A stretch of 64,000 nt of DNA, from positions 828,674,556-828,738,555 of the forward strand of contig CM062816.1 of assembly GCA_031772625.1 (NCBI GenBank), written 5' to 3'. Under the pieces are notes generated by a model. That model ran no database searches and had not been told where the DNA came from. It worked only from the letters and a program-made list of their open reading frames with translations. Position numbers and translations under genes: made by a program. This DNA comes from Pinus tabuliformis (Eukaryota > Streptophyta > Pinopsida > Pinales > Pinaceae). This document shows positions 56,301 through 64,000 of this stretch, piece after piece (positions within the stretch are counted from its first letter, which is position 1; each line of letters starts with the position of its first letter).

Positions 56301-57598
56301 TGAGAGTCTGTGATTTTACTCTTAACAACGCTGAGAAAATCAGAGTTGTTCGACTGCTGGGGGGCTGCAGTAAGAAGGGATTTAAAATGATTGAAAGCTA
56401 CCTCTTTAATTCCTTCTTGATCACTGATCTCTTTTCCTTCTGCCACTATTTTGTCTATCTGATTTCCAGCGCGCCTGAGCTTTATGTTATTGTGGAAAAA
56501 AGAGGTGTTTTTGTCTCCAGCCCTCAGCCACAGGCACCTCGATTTCTTCCTTTGTTCCTCTTCCTCAGCTCTATTTTGTCTATATAGTTCCCTGTACATT
56601 TCCTTTTCGTGGATTATATCTTCACTTGCGTATTAGCTGTTCTCTTTTTCCTGATTCCACTGCTCCATCTGCGTATAAAGATCTTCTTTTTTCCTATTTT
56701 CCATAGCTGCGTTTTCCTTTGCCCACTGTTTGATGACTGCCCTTAAAGATTTTAATTTGGTTTCCCAGATGTAATGGGGCGATCCAATTACTTCCTTGGC
56801 CCACTGTTTTTGTATGAGGGTGCGGAAATCTTCTTTAAGATCCCATATTTTATTGTATTTGAAGGGGAGAGGCCCCAAATTTCTCCCTTTATCCAAATTC
56901 ATCACCACAGGTTTGTGATCTGAAGCCGAAGCTTGAATAATTTTGCTCTTAATTGATGAGAAGCTTGCTGCGATTCTTTCCTGAACGAGAAATCTATCTA
57001 ACCTCTCTTTGATATTGTGGCTGCCGGTTCTTTTGTTACTCCATGTATATTTCCCGTTGAAGGGGGGAATGTCAATAAGATTATAGGTCTGGATTATGGC
57101 CTCCAGCGAGTCTCTTGAGGGATCCGCGTGAAAGTTTCCTCCAAGCTTTTCATCCACATTTCTTATTAAATTCAAATCTCCTCCCAGAATTATGCTCCTG
57201 TCATGTGCGGACTGTAAATCTAAGGATAAAGAGTCCCAGCAGAGGGCTTTATCCCTATAATGGTTTGGAGCATAGATGTTGTATATGGTGAAAACTTCTT
57301 GAGAGACTTTGTTTTTTAGTTCTGTTCTTATCCACCAATTACAGGATTGAAGATTGGTGTGTTCCCATTTATTCTTGTTCCAAAGGGTTCCTATACCTCC
57401 TGAGGCACCTTCTGAACCTGTTGAGTAACCTGCAAAATTTTTGAATCTTTTGGTTTGTTTTTGAAAGTCTTGTTCTGAGATTTTGGTCTCCTGGATGAGA
57501 AGAAGGTCTGGCTGCTCCTGATTTATTAAATCACGGACTGCATTTGTTTTTGAGGAGGAACCCATCCCCCTACAGTTCCAAGAGACCAAATTCATCAT
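53348..57598 (-). pseudogene. L1A ORF2: endonuclease, RT, zf-RVT, RNase H, two TAA stops
   Basis: A single frame; stops only at 56633-56635 (TAA) and 54404-54406 (TAA). It starts MMNLVSWNCRGMGSSSK. Endonuclease: LLIQETKISE (Glu), GGDLNLIRNVDEK and ASDHKPVVMN (Asp-His). RT: APGPDSFTVAFF, LIPKDVNPLSFDRFRPISLC, GLRQGCPLSPFLYIIM and the catalytic FADDTLLIGG near 55515. zf-RVT: C-C-F-C...HH...C near 54290. RNase H: LHFDGASKNNPGKARAGG (Asp), NNMAEAYNLL (Glu), ILGDSAIVIAAL (Asp) and NNIEADSYATKASN (Asp). The protein would nick target DNA, copy the RNA and degrade it. Both stops prevent a full-length product. Confidence 0.95.
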
Positions 57599-57799
57599 TT
57601 ACCAATTTTTAGATGAGTCCCGCTCCTCTCCTTTGTTTTTTCCCCGCTTCCTTTTTGCCTGTCTAGATAGGAATCCATTGGTTGCTGTGCTCCAGTAGCC
57701 ATCTCTTTCGCTGCTGTTTCGTCTCTAAGTTCTTTATTTGACTTTCTACCTGCTTTTCTTGGGGGGTCTGAGGATAGGCTGGCTTCTTTCAGTTTATTT

Positions 57800-58840
57800 C
57801 TAGTGAGGATTCTCTATAGTTGGGGGAGGAGAGGGCAAAGGGATCGAGGGGGAGGAGATGACAGCTAAAGGGTTGTCACGGGGGGAAGGGGGAGGGGAAA
57901 TGGGATCTTCAACTTCCAGAGATTCAAAGGGGTTGGAGGAGGAGGGAAAGGAGGGGGCTGAGCTAGTAGGGGGAGGAGGGGGTGGAGGGGGGATTTCCAG
58001 GAGGGGCTTAGAGCTAGGCCCTTGAGAGGAGGAAGGTTTTTTCTTTTTTACTTGTTCCCAGTGGCCATCCAGAGATTCTTCATTTTCAATAGATTCATTT
58101 AATTTTGACTTGCTACATCTATTTGCGAAATGTCCATATTCATGGAATACCTTGCATTTGAAGGGTAGTTGCTCGTAGTCCAGCTGTTGGATGTGCATCC
58201 ATTGATCGACCTTGATCTTGATAGCTTCCGGCAGGCCTTTCCCGAGATCTACTTCTACGCAAATCCTGGCACACGCATGCATGTTCTCCCTTGGCTCAGA
58301 TCTGTCGATGTATTTGCCGACTGCATTCCCTATTGCCTTTACTGATTCATCTCCCCAACAATGGAGCGGCAGATGTGGGAGACGGACCCAAACCAGAATT
58401 GCATTTGGGATGTCCATTTCCAGATCGAAGTCTGGTGACCATCTGTTCAGATAGAGGCCTCTTGAATCCATAAAATAAGGGCCGTTTCTGAATATGAGGT
58501 TCCTATCTTCTTTTGTTTCAAAAAGAAATGTGTAATAACCCCTTCCACAGAATCTGATGGCTATTTTCCCTTGTGTCATCGCGTTCCAGTTGCGTTCCAC
58601 CCATTTTTGAACTGATCTTGGAGAGGGCCAAAGACCAGTGAACTGACCTACGAGACCTCTTTCAGCGAGGGTGATTGCTGACTTCCTTGGTAGGGATGGA
58701 GGGAGAGAAACCTCAGGGATTTCATCAAGTTTCTTGACAAACTTTGTCACTGAAGGACGGGTTCTTGATGTAGCATTGTCATGGATTAACGAGGCAAACA
58801 GTTTCTCATAGTTCTCTGGATCTGGAGGGGTCCCAGCCAT
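57800..58840 (-). CDS. L1A ORF1: DUF4283/zinc-knuckle protein, intact
   Basis: 346 codons, start MAGTPPDPENYEKLFASLIH. Residues about 55-185 form the DUF4283-type RNA-binding domain (LVGQFTGLWPSPRSVQKWVE, GRGYYTFLFETKEDRNLIF, LVWVRLPHLPLHCWGDES). A zinc knuckle follows (CKVFHEYGHFANRC, about 58090-58140), with the second Cys replaced by Phe. The tail is Pro/Ser-rich with a run of nine prolines. It lies about 200 bases before ORF2 on the same strand. It should bind element RNA together with the ORF2 product. No stops or shifts are visible, so it could still be translated. Confidence 0.85.
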   Translation of the reverse strand: MAGTPPDPENYEKLFASLIHDNATSRTRPSVTKFVKKLDEIPEVSLPPSLPRKSAITLAERGLVGQFTGLWPSPRSVQKWVERNWNAMTQGKIAIRFCGRGYYTFLFETKEDRNLIFRNGPYFMDSRGLYLNRWSPDFDLEMDIPNAILVWVRLPHLPLHCWGDESVKAIGNAVGKYIDRSEPRENMHACARICVEVDLGKGLPEAIKIKVDQWMHIQQLDYEQLPFKCKVFHEYGHFANRCSKSKLNESIENEESLDGHWEQVKKKKPSSSQGPSSKPLLEIPPPPPPPPTSSAPSFPSSSNPFESLEVEDPISPPPSPRDNPLAVISSPSIPLPSPPPTIENPH

Positions 58841-59060
58841 TCAAGAACTGAAAAGCCAGCGCAGAAGGCTGATGGGACAAGAACAGAGGCTATGGGCCCC
58901 AACGCGGGACCGGGCAGGAGGCCCGAGGGGTTGAAAGCTAAGAGCGCAGGTGAGAGAGGGGTGACGGGGCTGGCGGCGGCCCTGCCAGGCAGGGCCTGGA
59001 GCTCAGAACCAGACAAGCGCGGGAGAAAAATTTAAATCGCCTCCAGAGCTCGATTTGTCT
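58841..59060 (-). promoter_or_regulatory. GC-rich 5' UTR / internal promoter region of L1A
   Basis: This is the most GC-rich part of the surrounding region, with several CpG and GGCC sites, directly upstream of ORF1 and ending at the target duplication. LINEs carry an internal promoter here. No specific box is identified. The frame at 59016-58786 overlaps ORF1 and is probably incidental. Confidence 0.5.
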
Positions 59061-59074
59061 TACTCTTCATTGTT
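59061..59074. repeat. Target site duplication of L1A, 5' copy
   Basis: TACTCTTCATTGTT is identical to 52014-52027. Confidence 0.93.
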
Positions 59075-61760
59075 ATGCCCCATAAATTTATGTTGTTTAA
59101 AGGCCTCCATAAGCTCTTTATTGTAAGAAATTGGCTGAAAGTATTGAGGCCTTTTAACCCCCATCCACCAAAAAAATTTGGATGAGCAATCGTCTTCCAC
59201 TTTACCAAAGGAATGCCTTCCAAATGTTTATGGACTAACCATAAGAATTTTCAATTGTTTTCTTGATTTTGTTTAAAATCCACTACAAAATGAGAGCGAT
59301 CGATGCCCAAAAAAGAGGTATACTCTCCAAAACATATTTGATCAAGATCAGTCTTCCTGCTCTTGAGAAGAGATGATTGACCCAAAATGAGATTCTTGCT
59401 TCAACCTTCCTAACAAGCCATAAACAATCCTCCCTTATGTTATCATTAGGTTTAAGATAGAAACCTAAATACTTAAATCCAACTTGAATATATGATATCT
59501 AAAAGGGGAAACATTGAACAAGATAATCCTTGACTGCAGAAGAAATTTTATTATATAAGATCGAATATTTTTTAGCATTAAGATTCATGCCATTTATTGG
59601 TTTGAATCTCTTTAGAAACCCTTTTGAGGCAACATTATACAATACCAATCCATATAGAAATAGAATAATATCATCTACGAAAAGAAGGCAAGAGATTTGA
59701 ACCTACGTTGTAGTCATGACCCCTTTTAATTCCCCAGAGGATATAACCTTTTGAATCAAATTTTTGAGAACCTTAGCGACAAACAAAATGATGAGAGGAG
59801 ATAGGGGACAACCCTATCTCAATCCTCTCAAGGCCTTGAATAAAGATAATGAATGACCATTAATTAAAATCGCAAATCTGACTGTGGAAATGGATTCCAT
59901 GATCTAATTGACCAATTGGAAATTGAAACCTAACTTAATTAAACATAGTTTGATGAAGGACCAATTTACTTTGTCATAGGCCTTCAAAAGGTCTATCTTC
60001 ATTGTGATAGCTATAATTTGTTTTGTTTTGTTTTGATCAAATGCATCAACTCCTATGCAATAGCCATTGCATCGTGTATATCTTAGTTATGAAGAAAACC
60101 AAACTGCTCCACCGAGATAATATCATTTAAAATTGGCTTGATTCTCATTGAAACATTTTTTTTTATTAACTTGTAAATGACATTGCATCGGGATATAGGC
60201 TTATAATTACTAAACTTTTGGCCTTCTAGCTTCTTGGGAATCATACAAATGAATGCAGTGCTTAGAGCCCCATGAGTATAGATTTTCAACTAAGATTCCA
60301 TCACCACTTCCAATATATATCCATCCTTAAAAGATCATAAAATCCTAGATAAAATTCCATCATGAATTCGCTGGGTCCTAGGAATTTACCCTTCCGCATC
60401 TGTGATAGGGCTCCCAACACCTTGGCTTCAAATACCTCTTCCATAAGGGAGCCATTCATTTCCTGAGTAATGGTATGTGGGAATAATCTTATAGTTCCAG
60501 TGTCTCAAGAATCAAAAAACCACCAGCTTTAGTAAATAAGGATTTAAAATGTCTCACACTAGCATCTGCCTTTTCGGAGAAATATTTAGCCATATTCCCA
60601 AAACCATCCACTATTTCCCATATAGAATTGGTGTTCTTCCGTAAATTGGTGAACTAATGGAAGAACTTTGTGTTCAAGTCGCCTTATTTGATCCAAATAG
60701 TCTTGCTCTTTAACCACCAAAGCTCCTCCTTGCATGCCAACAACTCTCTTTTGGAAATTTCCGAGGATTTGAGTTCATCCAAAACCTTAGCTGAAAATAC
60801 ACTTGAAACATTACTTACATAAATGTCAACTATCTTTGTTTCAATAGACCTTAGGAAATATTCTTACTTCTTTCTTAAATCTTTACTCCATGGTTTAATT
60901 TTTTCTTTTAATTTATTCATACTATTAGAGAACTAAGACATTAAAGGCATGCTCTCTTCCTTCCTCAAATGAATCCAAGATTCCTAAACTAGTTTCATAA
61001 AACCGTCACTCCTAGATGCATTAAATTTGAATGGGGTCACTAACTGTAGATCATCATTCTCAATAAACATGATGATCAAATAATGGTATGATAATCCTCC
61101 ACTTTCGACCCAGGATTTTATTAGGAAATCATGTGATAGGACAAATTTCTAAACTAGGAATTTGTTTAAACATTTAGACACAACACTGCCATATGATCTC
61201 TTATTCCTCCAAGTGGGAGTGATTTTTTATGGACAAACATACACTAGGTTGACAAAGTTGAAGAGGTGGCGACAGAAACCTTCCAAAGGATCTAACCCTG
61301 GAATATGTCCTCAAAACTCGTGAATAGACATTGTAAGGTTTAAATCACCTCCTACATTAGTGGATGTTGAGAGATGTGACTAGAATCTTTGAGGGAATCC
61401 CAAAAGGTCCTTTTATCAGAATTTGGCTCACACATGTTCGTGATATTCCATACAACATCAAGATATTTAATTTTAAGCTCTACATTAATGTTATTAGGCA
61501 TAAATGATGATGATACAACTTTAAGTTCTGGTCTCCAGCTAGTGACAAGGACCCCAGAGAGGCCAACAACATCAATAGTGTAAAAATACCATCCCTTCAA
61601 GCATGAACTCATAATCTAATGGGATTTCTTACTCGAGGTCATGGTCTCTTGCAACATAAGGATATTAGGAATAATTGACCGCAAGAGGTGTTTGAGGACA
61701 ATTTTCTTTGGCCCCCCCCCAAAACCCCTTAGGTTTAGAGATAAGATTTTCATTGGGGAG
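59075..61760 (-). pseudogene. LINE2 ORF2: endonuclease and RT, heavily decayed
   Basis: It starts near 61760 with GFGGGPKKIVLKHLLRSIIP and ILMLQETM (endonuclease Glu), then SWRPELKVVSSSFMPNNINV and NITNMCEPNSDKRTFWDSL. RT is visible at 60289-60083 (FICMIPKKLEGQKFSNYKPI, CNVIYKLI, ISVEQFGFLHN) and near 59680 (F-V-D-D-I-I-L-F). The thumb is at 59400-59330, with MEGIPLVKWKTIAHPNFFGG at 59223. Many frameshifts and stops. It continues at 52013 beyond L1A. Confidence 0.85.
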
Positions 61761-62189
61761 CCCCACATGGGCCTTTCTTTGCTCCAAGGACCCCATCGAT
61801 TATGTTCTATGACCCATGGTGAATGGTGAATATCATCTCTAATTTCTATTGTGCAATGGAGAAGTTGGAATTACAACCAACATGTCCAATATGTGGAGGA
61901 TTTAAGGCCAATCCTCCATTTGAGGTCATCCCCGAGGATATATGAATTTTGGATCAAAGCTCATATTACTTTCAACCCGAAATCAAAGTCGAGGGTTAAT
62001 TTAACGTGTCACTTGCCAACTCAGGGGATCGAGAGCATGAGGCCATGAAATTATCAGATTGAGATTCATATTAGGACACCAAGGGACCTAGCTAAAGGAT
62101 CATGCTCACGATTTGAAAAAAATGGAGGATTGGGGACCATAGTATCCACTTTATTATAGAAATGAAGGATAAAATTCAAAGTGGGAGAG

Positions 62190-63262
62190 GAAATTAGAGA
62201 CAAGGAAGAGTGATTTATGGCTGAAATCCATCCAGGGTTTTCATCCGACTGGTTGCTATACTCCTCTTATGGTGGCTGAGGATTTGAATGAGGTCGAGGC
62301 TCTTCAGAAAGGTGTGACGGTTATGACGACAATTTCTTTACACAAAATTTCTTTCGTGTTTTGATTCCCCAAGGATTATTATCACAATGCTCTAGAGTAT
62401 GGCCCACCTTTCTACAGGTGAAACATCATAAAGGAATCTTCTAGTAATCCATTGTTTGGAGCCATAATATGTCCCTAAAATTCAACACGATTTCATCCAC
62501 CAATCCATGCCACATGTCTACTACCATTAAAACCCAAGTACATCTACGATCTAACTTGGATAAGTAGTCATTTTCAATAGCCATGAAATGCCCCAATCTG
62601 TTCCCAATAGCCTCTAAAAATTCTCTTGTTCAAAAATGAAAGGGTAGACCTGGTAGTAGCGCCCATATCTTTTGAAATGCCACTAACTCTTTTTTTGGGT
62701 TGAAGTCCAGCCTCTGACATTACAATACCAGGATAGACTTACCCCACAACCATTCTTTGTTTAGAACTCCCAACACAGCCTCCTAATGATAGATAATTAT
62801 TACAAAAAAACCTCTCGATAAAACATGGAAATCAATGCAATAACCCACGATCGACTTCTACGATTTCTTAATCCAATCCCTTAATGACAACAGACTCACC
62901 ACCTTACTGGAAATAGTGAATTCGAACTTTTTTGGCACATAATCAAGACCTAAATAATTGCAAACCTTTCGGGCCTTAAGAGAATTTTTGCATTTTGATT
63001 TAAGGATTGAATCTAGTTTAGTCAATGTCAGGGAGGGAATGGATCGAGAATTGCACCTTCTTTGGACTCATCGGAAAGATCATCCACCCTATGAGAAATA
63101 TTGACCTCTTTATTAATTGGCCTTGGAAATTGGGAGGAGTCCTCGCGCCGTAGATCTTGATCATATGGTCCTACGCGAAATTGCAAAATATATTCCAAAT
63201 AAGGAAATATGTCTCCAACGATCAGACTCTCCAGCTCGTAATCTACGAGTTCCAACTTCATT
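62190..63262 (-). pseudogene. LINE2 ORF1: DUF4283-type remnant
   Basis: The N-terminal frame (63261-63028, MKLELVDYELESLIVGDIFP) is followed by pieces of the DUF4283 domain with stops: KKFEFTISSKVVSLLSL near 62900 and FLEAIGNRLGHFMAIENDYL near 62600. A correct zinc knuckle CFTCRKVGHTLEHC lies at 62384-62425 (C-X2-C-X4-H-X4-C). Its order and distance from the endonuclease match the other LINEs in the window. Confidence 0.75.
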
Positions 63263-63290
63263 TAAGAAACATGCAAGGGAATAGGCCATC

Positions 63291-64000
63291 ACCTTGACAA
63301 AAGCCACATGTCTTTAAAGTAGTAATCAACAATCTCAAAAACGTGTTCGAGGAAAAGATCCGAAAGAAAGAACTAACACCCACCTATCCAAAAACTACAT
63401 TTAAAATTACAAAATATGTTTATTAATAGTTTTCATTAAAATTGCAATTTATTTATTGAATAACTATTTATTTAATTTTTAATATTATAAAAAAAATGAA
63501 AAACAATATTTTATTTATTAATTTATTTTAATAAAAATTTAGTAATTTACTATTTCTAATTAAAATATAATATAGCTATTTTTATAATTTTTTATTAAAT
63601 TGAAATACAAAACTTCCACACTCTCCCACACATATTTTATATTTTCAATTACAAATTCAATAGGTCCAGGGAAATCCATGTGGCATAATCCTTACATTGA
63701 TATATTTTTCCTTCTTATTTTCGTGAATATTTTTTGAAGATTTCAATTTGGAATGTTTGTTATCATTTTTGTGATCATAGATATTATATAGAAATAGTGA
63801 ATATCCTAGCTATATGGTGGGATGTGAAAACTAGTTATGTGGCATGATAATAGTATATATATGGGAATATTTTTATACATATATTATATTTAAATATTTG
63901 AAAATATTTTTATACATATATTATATTTAAATATTTTTTAATAAAAAGTGATGGTTTTTTTGAAAGATAATATTTTCACTTAAAATATAATTTTTTTATC
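63291..64000. other. AT-rich flank, no gene seen
   Basis: There is no coding signal. It contains homopolymer-like A/T tracts and a 37-bp direct duplication (63866-63938). Confidence 0.6.
63866..63938. repeat. 37-bp tandem duplication
   Basis: AATATTTTTATACATATATT begins at 63866 and again at 63903. The copies are nearly identical. Confidence 0.9.

Larger units (their letters stand above)
52028..59060 (-). mobile_element. LINE L1A, full length, nearly intact
   Basis: About 7.03 kb on the minus strand with a 14-bp target duplication, a short poly(A) tail, a GC-rich 5' UTR, ORF1 (58840-57800), ORF2 (57598-53348) and an extra ORF3 (52594-52253). It interrupts LINE2, whose coding frame resumes beyond it. 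ORF1 is open; ORF2 is one frame of 4,251 bases with only two TAA codons. This is the youngest-looking LINE in the window. An L1 with three ORFs is unusual in plants. Confidence 0.93.
18860..63290 (-). mobile_element. LINE2: old plant L1-type LINE, split into three pieces by insertions
   Basis: Minus-strand pieces of one LINE lie at about 63290-59061 (ORF1, endonuclease, RT), 52013-51512 (RT C-terminal region) and 19778-18860 (zf-RVT, RNase H). Removing element X with one AAATT copy, and element L1A with one 14-bp duplication, leaves about 5.6 kb, a normal size for a plant L1 element. At both junctions the amino-acid reading continues across in register with the LINE consensus, for example GGEVAWWCN on one side of X and LLWNNKDPLKWKLALWGAL on the other. 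Many stops show it is the oldest layer. Confidence 0.88.

Overview
The window is plant nuclear DNA made almost entirely of transposable elements. Evidence for a plant: chromovirus, copia and Athila-type LTR retrotransposons; LINEs with APE endonuclease, zf-RVT and RNase H domains and DUF4283-type ORF1 proteins; and primer binding sites matching initiator-Met and Asp tRNAs. The depth of nesting suggests a large, repeat-rich genome. A gymnosperm is possible, but the sequence does not prove it. I found no rRNA, tRNA, CRISPR array or convincing single-copy host gene. All percentages, ages and element boundaries below were read by eye.

Left part (1-18.35 kb). A small decayed copia fragment (180-535) is followed by an (AT)n microsatellite. 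A 5'-truncated Ty3/gypsy element on the minus strand (G1) has gag-pol at 4.7-8.45 kb and a probable LTR at 2811-4674. AT-rich intergenic DNA with local tandem repeats fills 8.45-12.46 kb. A complete but disabled chromovirus (H) lies at 12466-18347, with two LTRs, TGTTC target duplications, a PBS, a PPT and a chromodomain.

Right part (18.86-63.29 kb). This is one old minus-strand LINE (LINE2, about 5.6 kb of its own sequence) blown apart by nested insertions. LTR element X (19779-51511, duplication AAATT) sits in LINE2. Copia element Y (22001-40952, duplication TGTTG) sits in X. Athila-type element Z (23278-35755) sits in Y. A plus-strand LINE (L1B, about 42.4-49.7 kb) also lies inside X. A young minus-strand LINE (L1A, 52028-59060, 14-bp duplication) sits in another part of LINE2. 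At three junctions the host element's coding frame resumes once the insert and one duplication copy are ignored. LTR divergence (X about 9-10 percent, Y and Z about 3 percent) agrees with the nesting order.

The points most worth a second look are these. L1A carries a third, coiled-coil ORF downstream of its RNase H, possibly with its own promoter. Y and Z are disabled almost only by in-frame TAG codons, a pattern pointing to CAG-to-TAG decay at methylated CHG sites. X has no recognisable pol but carries a GC-richer plus-strand ORF with a transmembrane segment and a strong hairpin. Z has a long extra ORF after integrase. No gene here works with others as a pathway: each element encoded its own copying proteins (Gag, protease, RT/RNase H, integrase, or ORF1/ORF2), and nearly all are now broken.
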